A stretch of 64,000 bases of DNA from Azorinus chamasolen (lineage: Eukaryota; Mollusca; Bivalvia; Cardiida; Solecurtidae): NCBI GenBank assembly GCA_963576725.1, contig OY755242.1, forward strand, positions 66,368,238 through 66,432,237, given 5' to 3'. How positions within the stretch are numbered: the first letter of the stretch is position 1; each line of letters begins with the position of its first letter. The notes beneath the pieces are model-generated. The model had not been told where the DNA came from, ran no database searches, and saw only the letters and a list, made by a program, of their open reading frames with translations. The position numbers and the translations under genes are program-made. Below, piece after piece: positions 36,030-47,768 of this stretch.

Positions 36030-36474
36030 TTTCATTTTTGTCGTACCCTTTATTACTTTTCTACAATTACTCTGTTTGCAGCTCAATCATTGAGTACACT
36101 AGCGATAGGTGGATACAGTATGTTCAATTAAATGGTTTTTTGTTATACATGCACTTTACCACTGTATTTGCTGTCGCGGTTGTTGTAGATTAGTCGGAGA
36201 GGGGATACGTTTATTTACACTGTTTGTCTTTTGGGATGGGGATGGAATAAGGGTGAGGTTGGGCGCCCATAAACCGGTTTAAACCCCCGGTGACTTTTGT
36301 CACTGACCGTTCCAAGGCGGTACTTCCATCTTCCTCCTATTGTATGTTTGTTTTGTCTTTGTGCGTCTCTTGTTGTTTTTTCTACCTATGTACATTTGCT
36401 GTTTCCTTGTGTTGCTGTTCGGGCGAGTGTTTGTTCTGTATGTGGTGTTTCCTGCATGACTCATTTTTGTACTT

Positions 36475-37974
36475 TTAATCTACCTCCTGTATAATTTAAA
36501 GAAAGGGTTTAACTTTACTCGTAAACTATATAACTTTGGTCATAATTACAGATGTCATGATCCCCGGTCAGAGCAATTTCAGCCCTGTTTGTCATATCAT
36601 GGCTAATGCGCGCCTTGCTAACTGAACCCAAGTATTTTGTACACAGGGGGTCACATTTTCTGAAGAATATCGACCCCCGGTCAGTATTTTTAAACAAAAT
36701 AGCGACCCCGGTCTTAGTACTTTGACACACGTTCATGATATGTTGACCAACTCCTGCCAACTTAATCTACCTCTGGTATAATTTAAGACAGAATTTAACT
36801 TTACTCGATTTTATTTAACCTGTGTCATAATTCTTACGGATGTAGTGACCCCCGGTCATAGCAATTTCAGCCGTGTTTATCCTGTAATGACTAAAGCGCG
36901 CAATACTGATTGAACACAAGTATTTTGTGCATAGGGGGTCACATATTCTGAAGAATATCGACCCCCGGTCAGTATTTTTTTAAAAAAATAGCGACCCCCG
37001 GTCATAGTACTTTGACACACGTTCATGATATGTTGAACAGTTCCCGCGACTTTAATCTACCTCCTGTATAATTTAAAGAAAGGGTTTAACTTTACTCGTA
37101 AACTATATAACTTTGGTCATAATTACAGATGTCATGATCCCCGGTCAGAGCAATTTCAGCCCTGTTTGTCATATCATGGCTAATGCGCGCCTTGCTAACT
37201 GAACCCAAGTATTTTGTACACAGGGGGTCACATTTTCTGAAGAATATCGACCCCCGGTCAGTATTTTTAAAAAAATATCGACCCCGGTCATAGTACTTTG
37301 ACACACGTTCATGATATGTTGAACAGTTCCCGCGACTTTAATCTACCTCCTGTATAATTTAAAGAAAGGGTTTAACTTTACTCGTAAACTATTTAACTTT
37401 GGTCATAATTACAGATGTCATGATCCCCGGTCAGAGCAATTTCAGCCCTGTTTGTCATATCATGGCTAATGCGCGCCTTGCTAACTGAACCCAAGTATTT
37501 TGTACACAGGGGGTCACATTTTCTTAAGAATATCGACCCCCGGTCAGTATTTTTAAACAAAATAGCGACCCCGGTCTTAGTACTTTGACACACGTTCATG
37601 ATATGTTGACCAACTCCTGCCAACTTAATCTACCTCTGGTATAATTTAAGACAGAATTTAACTTTACTCGATTTTATTTAACCTGTGTCATAATTCTTAC
37701 GGATGTAGTGACCCCCGGTCATAGCAATTTCAGCCGTGTTTATCCTGTAATGACTAAAGCGCGCAATACTGATTGAACCCAAGTATTTTGTGCATAGGGG
37801 GTCACATTTTCTGAAGAATATCGACCCCCGGTCAGTATTTTTAAAAAAATAGCGACCCCTGGTCATAGTACTTTGACACACGTTCATGATATGTTGAACA
37901 GTTCCCGCGACTTTAATCTACCTCCTGTATAATTTAAAGAAAGGGTTTAACTTTACTCGTAAACTATATAACTT
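36475..37974 (+). repeat. Satellite array II, continuation after the Naiad insertion
   Basis: The same 287-290-bp monomers. The type A marker lies at about 36556, 37134 and 37419 (steps near 578 and 285). The array ends abruptly in a type A monomer at CTATATAACTTAGATTC. Confidence 0.92.
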
Positions 37975-38990
37975 AGATTCTATATATATATATGCGAACC
38001 GTAATGCCATTAAACACAACATGAACGAGTTGTTTTTTCTTAGTAGATTCTAATGTGATTATGATATGATGGCGGCAAGTAGATCACGTCGTGTGTTTTT
38101 CTCCATAACTCGATATGTTGAATATGATCACATGAGCATGTAATCATCTATATTTTCAACATTGTTATATAGATAGATTTATATCAATATTGAGCAACAA
38201 GGCAATAGTTAACAACACATAGAATCTAGATCTACATATTTTAGAATTATAACAAAATAAAAATTAATAATAATGATGTTATATGTGTTAGGAACCATGT
38301 CAGTTACATCAACATCAACATCAAGGATGACACAAAAAAAGAGAAAATATTCCTCTTATTTCCACTGTGGTCTTTATTGATGGCCTGACAATCAGAGCTT
38401 CATATTTACCGATTCAGAGACATATAAATATAGGTCTCTGGCCTATAATACCAGCAAATAACTCAATAAAATTCCATCCGCATAACTCTCCCTCTTTGAC
38501 CCCCAATCTCCCTCATTTGAAAAGCTAATCTTCCTCTTCGCCTCGAAAATATTTTCACATGTATGTGATATATATGTAAACATCATACGGGTCTATTTTT
38601 CACATATAGTCACATTTTTTTTAGATCTATAATGACATAGAGAGGCGTGAATTATGAAGAAAATTAAATACTTTACTTTAATGAAAAAATAAGAAATCTA
38701 TAAATTATTTTTATCACAATGTTGTAAATGCTCTATTAAATTACTTTTATTATATAAACAATATGAAATAAGCTATCTAGATTGGCACAATTATCACAAG
38801 TTACTGAAATTTATAAAAATCTTAGTAAAATATAATGGAATGAAAGATCTGCTGTAAACAATGCAATTAAAAAATGCATGAGCTTTTCTGCAGAATTCCC
38901 AACCACAGGCCATTTAAGTCAGAAAGTAGAGAGTTAACCCTTTCCCTCATATAAAATTGATTAGGGTCTACTTAATCAGCTGATGCGGTC
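37975..38990. other. AT-rich unique stretch inside the giant element
   Basis: No ORF of note and no repeat shared with the rest of the window, apart from a family-B-like terminus (GTTAACCCTTTCCCTCATAT) near 38934. Possibly the original non-satellite body of the element. Confidence 0.45.
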
Positions 38991-38999
38991 AATTTAAAT

Positions 39000-40140
39000 A
39001 CATGTTTTGGCCAAATGTTGACCACCAATTGTAGTAATGTTTTCGCATCATAACCAGGTTTGTAATAAATATTTCTAAGTCGTTGTACTTTCATCTAGAA
39101 TATCTGATGTATTACTTCATACATGTACACATGCGCGCAAACGCATGCACCCCTCCCATACAAACTACATGCATACACATACTATCAACATACTAGCACG
39201 TGCGCACATTCATACGCACATAGACACATAAATACAGACACAAAATTATTTTATTACACTTCAGGTTGTTATTACAATTCAGGTTGACCACCAATTGTAA
39301 TAATGTTTTCGCATCATAACCAGTTTTGTAATAAAAATTTCTAAGTCGTTGTACTATCATCTAGAATATCTTATGTATTACTTCATACATGTACACATGC
39401 GCGCACACGCATGCGCCCCTCCCATACAAACTACACGCATACACATACTATCAACATACTAGCACGTGCGCACATTCATATTCACATAGACACACAAATA
39501 CAGACACAAAATTATTTTATTACACTTCAGGTTGTTATTACAATTCAGGTTGACCACCAATTGTAATAATGTTTTCGCATCATAACCAGTTTTGTAATAA
39601 AAATTTCTAAGTCGTTGTACTATCATCTAGAATATCTTATGTATTACTTCATACATGTACACATGCGCGCACACGCATGCGCCCCTCCCATACAAACTAC
39701 ACGCATACACATACTAGCAACATACTAGCACGTGCGCACATTCATACTCACATAGACACACAAATACAGACACAAAATTATTTTGTTACACTTCAGGTTG
39801 TTATTACAATTCAGGTTGACCACCAAATGTAATAATGTTTTCGCATCATAACCAGTTTTGTAATAAAAATTTCTAAGTCGTTGTACTATCATCTAGAATA
39901 TCTTATGTATTACTTCATACATGTACACATGCGCGCACACGCATGCGCCCCTCCCATACAAACTACACTCATACACATACTATCAACATACTAGCACGTG
40001 CGCACATTCATACTCACATAGACACACAAATACAGACTAAATATAATTTTATTACACTTCAGGTTGTTATTACAATTCAGGTTGACCACCAATTGTAATA
40101 ATGTTTTCGCATCATAACCAGTTTTGTAATAAATTTTATT
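39000..40140. repeat. Satellite with exact 266-bp period
   Basis: The word GACCACCAA (first base) occurs at 39020, 39286, 39552, 39818 and 40084, each step exactly 266 bp. Each unit contains TGTTTTCGCATCATAACCAG, an alternating purine-pyrimidine tract (ACACATGCGCGCACACGCAT) and TTATTACAATTCAGGTTG. Four complete units plus a partial one. Confidence 0.93.
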
Positions 40141-40149
40141 ACAATTCCG

Positions 40150-40790
40150 GTTGTTATTACAATTCAGGTTGCAACAACGCACAATGTTAATTGAACCCAA
40201 GCATTTTGTACATAGGGGGTCACATTTTCTGAAGAATACTGACCCCCGGTCAGTATTTTTAAAAAAATAGCGACACCCGGTCATATTGCTTTGACACAAA
40301 TTCATGATATGTTGAACAACTCCCTGAAACTCAAATCTATCTCCAGTATAATTTAAGGAAAGGGTTTAACTTTACTCGAAAAATATTTAACCTTGGTTAT
40401 AATTCTTACAGATGTAGTGACCCCCTTTCATAGATTATTTTTAGCCACGTTTATTATATAATGACCAATGCGCCCAATGCTAATTGAACTCAAGTATGTT
40501 GTAGAAAGGATGGGTGTAATTTTTGTCTGAAGAATATCGAACCCCGGTCAGTATTTTTTAAACAATAATGATCCCCGGTAATAATGCTTTGGCCCACCTT
40601 CGTGATATTTTGAACAACACCAGCAACTTTAATTTGCCTCAAGTATACTTTAAAGAAAGGGTTTCACGTATTTCGAAAAAAATATTTAACCTTGGTCATA
40701 ATTGTTACAGATGTGTGACCCCTAGTAATATCATTTTGAGCCCCGTTTAATATATCATGACTAATGCGCACAATGGACGCCAAGTAATAC
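40150..40790 (+). repeat. Degenerate monomers of the 287-290-bp satellite
   Basis: Two to three diverged monomers (AACCCAAGCATTTTGTACAT, GGGGTCACATTTTCTGAAGA, GACCCCCTTTCATAG). Same orientation as the main arrays. Divergence suggests they are older edge units. Confidence 0.8.
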
Positions 40791-41780
40791 GACTTGTAAT
40801 CATTGTTCGTACAGACTAGCACACACACGCACGTGCGCGCATGTACACACACACACACACACACACACACATGCACGTACCAATCACTTACAGTAAATAA
40901 ACACCCTTCCGCACGCACCCACACACCCCTATACAACATCGGAATACAATTTAATTTATAGAGAATTGTGTCAATTATTGTCGAAGAGATGCTGTTGATT
41001 TCCTTATATAAAAGGTCAAGCACGTGTGACATATACCATAGCAATATAGTGTGTACATTTGTAACAGGCCATTGTCCTCTGCAGATAATAAACATTAGAT
41101 TAGTTGTCCATAATGTTTTTACTTTTGTTTTAAACGAGCTTTGTAGAAAACCACACAGCAAAGATTTGTTGCGTGTTTATTTTTGTCTGAAAGGACGAGT
41201 TTAATAGATCCAATAAATCACGAACACGAATCTTATATTCTATTCATAACATAACCTAGAGAAGATAGTTTTCCTTGTGTGTTCGTCACCTATTTGTGGC
41301 TGCCTAGTAAGTCAAATGTATGACATCGAAAGTATCAGCACCTGTTGAGTTTCAAAACAGTTTGCCAATCAGACTGAGATTAATCGTCAACTTTTATCCT
41401 TTTATATTCAATTGAACTTAATTTGCGTTTGTGTTCGTTTATATTGGGAATTATTACTCAAGGGTACAAAATAAAATACACAAGTAGTAGTATTTGCCTT
41501 TATAAAAAGAACAGTTTACTTACTGTAAAGATTTAAAAACATGATTTGACAAGTAAGGTCGGTCGCTGTTAGAAGTATAGAACCATTTATTAGATCGCAC
41601 AGAAAAGGTTGTTATACTCAAAATGCATTGTAAATGTCCCCTTAAAATAAGTTATATTACCACTACTTCTACTAATACAACTACTACTTCACACCCACTG
41701 TCACTCATCTGCTAGTGTCAACATTTTTCAAAATATTGACAGTTTCTAAATAATAAAGCGTTTCCGTTAAATTTCGTTTA

Positions 41781-41811
<31 letters not shown>

Positions 41812-41937
41812 GCTACCACACCCACACACCCACACATACCCACCCACCCGATGCTGCAGCAACAAAAAAACAAAACTGCAGCCGCAACAATATTAGGTAT
41901 TCAAGTATTTGCAATGGTTACTAATTTGTTAGTAATA
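40791..41937. other. Unassigned stretch with CA and poly-C/CA repeats
   Basis: CA microsatellite at 40825-40870 and C-run plus CA at 41778-41850. No gene seen. Confidence 0.5.
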
Positions 41938-42044
41938 ATTGGGGCGGGGGTCAATATTTTATAGATATATCGCGGAGGGGGTCACTATTTTTCAGAGGGG
42001 AGTCGATATTTTTCAGAAAGGGGGTCGCTTTTTCTGAAGAATAG

Positions 42045-42095
42045 TGACCGGGGGGTCAGTATTCTATGGGGGTCACTTTACTTCGTTACACCGGC
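42045..42095 (-). repeat. Right 51-bp terminal inverted repeat
   Basis: Mirror of 25961-26011. Inward of it (41938-42044) are degenerate inverted GGGGGTCACTATTTTTCAGA units. Confidence 0.9.
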
Positions 42096-42173
42096 TTAAT
42101 TATACATCTGGCTGGAAGCTGTTTCCACATGCAAGTACGGTCGTGTCTAGCATGATAGTGATACAGTTAAACC

Positions 42174-42355
42174 TATCTATAACGGCATCTAAAGTGTGTT
42201 AATTAGTTGGTATTTAGGGCAGGTGGCAACTTAAAGCAAGGTGAAAGTAAAACATAACGCTCCTATAGCGTTCTGTTTTACTTTCACTTTGCTTTAAGCA
42301 ACTACCCGGCTTTAACACAAAATAATTTAGTTGCCGTTATAAAGAGGTTTTACTG
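42174..42355. mobile_element. pogo/Tigger-like palindromic MITE family E, copy 3
   Basis: TA-flanked; CAGTTAAACCTATCTATAAC to AAGAGGTTTTACTG, with the GCAAGGTGAAAGTAAAACAT foldback. It lies 78 bp outside the right end of the giant element. Confidence 0.82.
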
Positions 42356-42825
42356 TATTTGTTTCTCGTAGTAAATACTAATGCAAGTGTTACCTTTTCC
42401 TATCAATTAACCCTTTACTCCATGAATACGCTGTTCGATGCCTTTGTAAACAGAGTAGAACGAGATCAGACGGTTCATTTAGCTTATTTTGCCCAAGTAA
42501 TGTAGGTATAATTCTACCGATTCTGCCATTATAAAAATTGCCGGCAAGATCGTGTCTTGCATGATAATATCACGTTGTAAATACTGATATCTGTGCAGGC
42601 GCTGATTTGATGCAGTGGTTACTTCCGATAAAATAAGGTTGTTTGAGAAAGGCGGCATAAGGGTAAGTCCATAAGAGTTAGTACATTCTATACAATGGTC
42701 ATTTTATACGATATAACCCGAATGCTGTTCATTGTATGTCATTGGCCGAGCCTTCAGTAAACACTAGCAGACACATATATCTGTAATGTATTGAGTCGAA
42801 TCAATTCAGCTTTATACAGTAAAAG

Positions 42826-45155
42826 TACAAAAATAAGTCATGCAGGAAACACCACATACAGAACAAACACTCGCCCGAACAGCAACACAAGGAAACAGCA
42901 AATGTACATAGGTAGAAAAAACAACAAGAGACGCACAAAGACAAAACAAACATACAATAGGAGGAAGATGGAAGTACCGCCTTGGAACGGTCAGTGACAA
43001 AAGTCACCGGGGGTTTAAACCGGTTTATGGGCGCCCAACCTCACCCTTATTCCATCCCCATCCTAAAAGACAGTGTAAATAAACGTATCCCCTCTCCGAC
43101 TAATCTACAACAACCGCGACAGCAAATACAGTGGTAAAGTGCATGTATAACAAAGAAACATTTAATTGAACATACTGTATCCACCTATCGCTAGTGTACT
43201 CAATGATTGAGCTGCAAACAGAGTAACTGTAGAAAAGTAATAAAGGGTACGACAAAAATGAAATAGTACAGATATCCGACGTTCTCCTTCCATTTCTGGA
43301 TTTAAGAGGTCGCCTTCATAGAGTACTAAACCTTTCTTGTCGGCGTACATGCAAAGAGGCCAGCGTGATTGCCAACTGTAAAAGGGTTCACAACCAAAAA
43401 TGCAGTATGTTGTAGTAATACAGGATCATATCCCTTTTTAATGAATTGTTTTATATATTTGATGAACAAAGTGAGAAAATGGGTATGTCCAATAATTTTA
43501 CGAAGTTTGTAAATCACATCACCATAAAATTCAGGATGTGAAATACCGTGTCGCAAAAGTACCTTGAGATTACATTTGTACTTGCCAATAAGCGAGAGAT
43601 TTCGATAGTAAAATTTAGAGAAAGTTTTTCTTAGTTTATGGTATCTATATCCTTGTTTAAGCAGCTTTTCAGTTAAAATGAGATTTCGACTGTTAAAATC
43701 GTCAATAGATGAACAAGCTCTAGCAAATCGAATAAGTTGAGATATATAAACCCCGTAAGATGGAGCACGGGGAACATCCCCGTCAAGATGAGGAAAATTT
43801 ACAATATTAAAATCAAAATCATCTCTTTTGTCATATATTTTAGAAGAAATCATTCCATTATTAATTTTAAGGTCTAGGTCAAGAAACGCTGCATAATAGT
43901 CGGACGGGTTAGCTTTATTCAATTTGAGTTCTTTAGGATAAATTGTAGGAATCAGAGCATCAAAGAAAGGGTTATCTAAGTTAAAAATATCATCCAAATA
44001 TCGACAAGTTTCATTGAAGGCTTTTATAACATCTTCTTGTGATTGAGGATTCAAACTCAACATGAAATCTCTCTCATAGCAGTACAAAAACAAATCTGCG
44101 ACAAGTGGTGCACAATTCGTACCCATGGGAATACCAATTACCTGACGGTATATAGCATTCCCATAACGTACAAATATGTTATCCAAAAGAAAGGTTAGTG
44201 CTTCGCAAACTTCTGAGCAAGTCCAATTGGTGTAATATTTCATTTGCTCGTCAGTAAAGAAAGCTTTTTCAGCATTACATGCCAAGAATGATGTTTTTTC
44301 TCGGGCAAATACTTTCTGGATCAAGTTAGTAAGCTTATCCTTAATTAAAATATGAGGAAGAGTTGTGTACAGAGTAGAAAAGTCGTACGTGCTTACAGTG
44401 GATGCAAGATACCTTTTGTTCTTAAGGTGTTTAAGACTTCTGAAGAGTTCTTAATAGACCAGAAGAGATTTATTCCAGAATTTTCATAAGTCTTATCACA
44501 GTAAAATTTTACATGTTCCTTTACCTTCGTTAAACAAGAAGTCAAAAGTATAGACAATTTAGTAGTTGTACATGAACTAGAATTTGCAATGAAACGCGCT
44601 TTATATGGTTTTTTATGTAGTTTTGGTAACCAATACATAGTAGGAAGTTTATGTTGTGTAATTTTAATATCGGTTCCAAATTGTTCACACTTTTTGACAT
44701 GGTCTGAAATGATGGTCTTTTCGTCAGTGGTAACTGAAATGTATGACTTGGTATTAATAATTTCCTGCTTCAAGACATCGATATAATGTAATCGTCAAAT
44801 AATAATCACATTATTTGATGCCTTATCAGCAGGAACAAAAACGTATTTTGAATGGAAATCCTGTAAACATTTTTTAAGATGTCTAAATGAAGTTCTAGGT
44901 TTAGGTGGAAGAAGGTGTTTATTAGAGCTGTAAAAGGAAATGCGTTTATCAATTATATCAAAAATTAGTTTTTTCCAACAAGAAAGGGCATTAGACTCAA
45001 CATGTTCTCTTCGACACCATTTAATACTAAAATTTTGTAAAGCCTCCGCAATATGAACTCGACAAGAGTTAAAATCTATCAAGGATGGTATCCTATATTT
45101 GGGACCTTTATTCAAAAGAGATCGTAGACGTTTATCTTTAATTATCTTTAAAAAA
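42826..45155 (-). mobile_element. Naiad-like element N7, inverted near-twin of N6
   Basis: The 3' tail is at 42826-43080 and the RT frame runs 43326-45115 in pieces. Protein differences from N6 are few (for example DYYAAF for DNYAAF, KKCLQ for KKGLQ). The frame is shifted near 44390 (LNTLRTKGILHPL), and the copy is truncated upstream of RLRSLLNKGPKYR, so it is inactive. In-frame TGA is at 44795-44797, the same second site as in N6. Catalytic YLDD is intact. Confidence 0.88.
43264..43328 (-). promoter_or_regulatory. SECIS-like element of N7
   Basis: Identical to the N6 hairpin, including the UAGUAC/GUACUA outer helix that contains the stop codon. Confidence 0.75.
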
Positions 45156-45159
45156 AACC

Positions 45160-45255
45160 TCTAACCTGGACGTTATAATTAGAATAATTAGTTTAAATGC
45201 CGGAAGTGCAACAGCTTAATACAGGGTGAAAGTCATGTAGAACGCTCCTCTAGCA
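45160..45255. repeat. Truncated Tigger-like MITE remnant
   Basis: AACCTCTAACCTGGACGTTA, GGGTGAAAGTCATGTAGAAC and CGCTCCTCTAGC recall family E. It is cut by the piggyBac-like MITE at 45256. Confidence 0.45.
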
Positions 45256-45505
45256 TTAACCCTTCGCTTGCTATTCACGTCAATATACCTTCCTGTAAAT
45301 AGTGAAGACCCAGATGAGACAGCTCCTGCAGGAGCTGTCTCATTAGGGTCTGCACTATTTACAAGTTGATTATGCAACCAGTACACTCCACAGCAGTGAT
45401 TGCACAGCGAAATACTTGTACACAGTGAAGATATATGTAATCATAAAACAGGGCATGGGTAAAGAAGGAGAAATGTATTTTAAAATTCAGCAAGAGAAGG
45501 GTTAA
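45256..45505. mobile_element. piggyBac-like MITE family A, copy 4
   Basis: 250 bp with perfect TTAA on both sides and inverted orientation relative to copy 1. Ends CCCTTCGCTTGCT and AGCAAGAGAAGGG. Confidence 0.88.
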
Positions 45506-45559
45506 ACAATCACCTGCCTAAAATACCTCAATTCTTGTGTAATAACATTTCGGTTTCGA

Positions 45560-46170
45560 AGATTTGTTTTTCTCTGTAAACCAGATACGGGAGTCTAATC
45601 AAGATACGGGAGCCTTATCTACAACTAAACTATCTAAATTGTTAACTTCTTGTCGTACTACCGTCAAAGAACATGTTAAACGTTACTGTGATAAAATATA
45701 TGACAATTCTGGTATTAATGTATTTTGGTCCATAAAAAATTCTAATGATATTTTAACTTAACTTGAAAATGAACAGTGCAACACTTCTTTACTGAGCTCT
45801 TATGATTTCTCTATACTCTACACTACCCTACCTCACCATCTTATCAAGGGTAAACTGATTAGATTAATAGAAAAAAACCTTTGCCAGAGAAAATAAAATG
45901 TTCCTTGCGTGTAATTCTTTTCGAATTCAGAAGTTGAAAAATACACAATGTGGACTTGCCTTGATGTTTGTAGATCTTTAACATTTCTTTTTAGATAACA
46001 TATTTGTGCGCTATGGGGATATCATATATCGTCAAGTTGTTGGTATACATATGGGAACAAATTGTGCCCATCTTGTTGCAGAATTTGTTTTGTATTGCTA
46101 TGAGAGGGATTTCATGCTTAGCTTAAGACCTGATACACAATCTGAAATTGTTAATCCTTCTTCTTACATG
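45560..46170 (+). mobile_element. Naiad-like fragment N8, subfamily 2
   Basis: RT middle region in broken frames: KLLTSCRTTVKEHVKRYCDK, GINVFWSIKNSNDIL, YDFSIL-like motif A and FVRYGDIIYRQVVGIHMGTN (motif B with P to H change). It ends at DTQSEIVN, where modular repeat D (beta) takes over. Degraded. Confidence 0.78.
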
Positions 46171-46174
46171 TCCT

Positions 46175-46420
46175 TCATAAGAGCAGGTGTTATGTGCCTG
46201 TGTGGCGGTCGTTAAAAGTCGCCCCGTACTTCATTCTCAGTGTTGTTATATTTTCTGGTCCTTCGGGATCATTAGATTTGATGGTTAATCTTTGGAAAAT
46301 TGAATACTGCTTAAGCCGGTGTTAGGGGGCGTGAGTAGCGTTGCACTTTTAATTACTACTCATGAACATACTCAATAAAACTGAGTCTGCAATTTTCGCT
46401 TTTGCATTGCCACTTTATAA
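46175..46420. repeat. Modular repeat D, beta then alpha
   Basis: Beta (GAGCAGGTGTTATGTGCCTG, AAAAGTCGCCCCGTACTTCA) followed by alpha (CTGGTCCTTCGGGATCATTA, CTTAAGCCGGTGTTAGGGGG). Inserted in or abutting Naiad N8. Confidence 0.75.
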
Positions 46421-46860
46421 GTCGTTTAATTGCAAGGTATGTACACATACCATCCACTGCATTGGGAATATACGGCTACTATTTTCCAAGCGTTGCACAA
46501 ATTCGGTACATGTTTTAATTTAAATAGAAATCCGTAGTGTATAATTCGATTCTCGTTTTGCTCTATATTTCGCTTGCATTGTATTGGAAGTAGATGGCTG
46601 TATAATTAGACAATTAATCGAGATTTACCTTCGTCGATGAGAAGTGTCAGTTTAATTGAGATTTTCTCAACAAAAGAACTCTTAAATCGACTACAAAGGC
46701 ATTGTTGTCTGGTTCAAGAGCGAGATCAGTCTATTAAGTGAGGGATATAGTGACATATGATGCTGTGGTTAATAAAGAGCCAAATAAGAGCTTGCAAGGG
46801 ATGGGAGAATATGGTGGTTAATCCCTTCATGAATTTCATCAATAATATCATTCCCGTAAG
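46421..46860. other. Unassigned stretch
   Basis: No gene or repeat recognised. Confidence 0.4.
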
Positions 46861-46869
46861 GAAGCTCAC

Positions 46870-47010
46870 ATATTGCATGTTTGTTTTGTCTTTGTGCGTC
46901 TCTTGTTGTTTTTATAGTTATGTACATTTGCTGTTTCCTTGTGTTGCTGTTCGGGCGACTGCTTGTTCTGTATGTGGTGTTTCCTGCATGACTCATTTTT
47001 GTACTTTTAA
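46870..47010 (+). mobile_element. Naiad-like 3' tail N9
   Basis: CATGTTTGTTTTGTCTTTGT through GACTCATTTTTGTACTTTTA; the last ~140 bp of the subfamily-1 tail. Confidence 0.75.
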
Positions 47011-47768
47011 GATTAAGGGAATAAGATCAATCTTCATACAAACCACTTTTTTACTCAGAATTTCACAAATACAAATGATCAGTTCAATATGTTTAAATTC
47101 ACATATTAACCCATTCCCTGATAGACAATCATGACAGAAATTATAACATTTTGAATCTTCACTGACAGATGACAAATGCATCAAGCTACAGGATACATAG
47201 AAAATATTCAATCAAATGAGCCTAAACCTACTTAATTTGACCAGAGTCTGTCCTAGGAGTGATCGCGATCGCAATTTGTCCCTGGAGAATCGATGCTTGT
47301 CCAGAATCACATTTTTACTGTGCCACATACATTAACTAAAAATCACAATTTGATGAAAAGCCACCCATAGCAGACACAAAAGGTTTTGGATTGTGTAACA
47401 TATGTTTGCATCAAATGCAGGAGCAACCAAATCAATGTCCATGCTACCTAAAACGTTTGGATATAAGGCAAACATGGAACAGAAGTCAGACAGAGAATGC
47501 CACATGAAAGCAGACCAAGAGGAACAAATGAACACGCGTACATATACATACATACAACCTTCACGGAACTGTTCCTTACCAGCTCACCATCGAAAGCATA
47601 TCTGCGTTGTTTGACCAAATTGTGACGCAGTGCCGTTAAAACTCACTTAATATCTTTAAAAACAAACGACATGTGACGCAATAACTTATGAAAAATAAGA
47701 AAAGACATATAATGTCAAAATACTCCTTACCGAAAAGTATTGTATTGGATAGGCGTCTGATTTATACA
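47011..47768. other. Unassigned stretch
   Basis: A family-B-like terminus (TTAACCCATTCCCTGATAGA) near 47106. Otherwise no gene recognised. Confidence 0.4.

Larger units (their letters stand above)
33421..36474 (+). mobile_element. Naiad-like Penelope retroelement N6, best copy
   Basis: It replaces the continuation of a satellite monomer after GCGACTTTAA; the monomer resumes at TTTTAATCTACCTCC (36474 on), so TTTAA-like bases lie on both sides. It contains one RT-bearing frame (33421-35967), a SECIS-like hairpin and a 3' tail ending GACTCATTTTTGTACTTTTA. The left end lies within the endonuclease region, so the copy is 5'-truncated. A near-identical inverted copy is at 42826-45155. Confidence 0.85.
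25961..42095. mobile_element. Giant TIR element of about 16.1 kb carrying its own satellites
   Basis: The ends 25961-26011 and 42045-42095 are perfect 51-bp inverted repeats beginning GCCGGTGTAACGAAGTAAAG. Subterminal sequence on both sides consists of short GACCCCC/GGTCA units in inverted orientation. Within lie a 287-290-bp satellite built on the same GACCCCCGGTCA units, a 266-bp satellite, simple repeats and an inserted Naiad copy (33421-36474). No transposase or other element-specific ORF was found, so it looks non-autonomous. A target-site duplication is not evident (flanks TTCTTT and TTAATT). The superfamily is unknown. Confidence 0.7.

Noticed and set aside
36240..36330. GTGAGGTTGGGCGCCC...CCGGTGAC region of the Naiad tail as the SECIS
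   Set aside because: It has TGA words and AA, but the strands between them do not pair well; the hairpin at 35965-36029 fits the rules and covaries.
33421..36474. LTR retrotransposon
   Set aside because: No LTRs, gag, integrase or protease; the domain order and CxC linker fit Penelope-like Naiads.
27715..37887. Recurring 65-81-residue minus-strand frames (YDRG...FFKNTDRG)
   Set aside because: They recur once per higher-order satellite unit, follow monomer spacing and change with monomer type. No domain and no expression signal.
27206..40140. CRISPR-like regular repeats
   Set aside because: Whole 266- and 287-290-bp units repeat without unique spacers; these are satellites in a eukaryotic genome.
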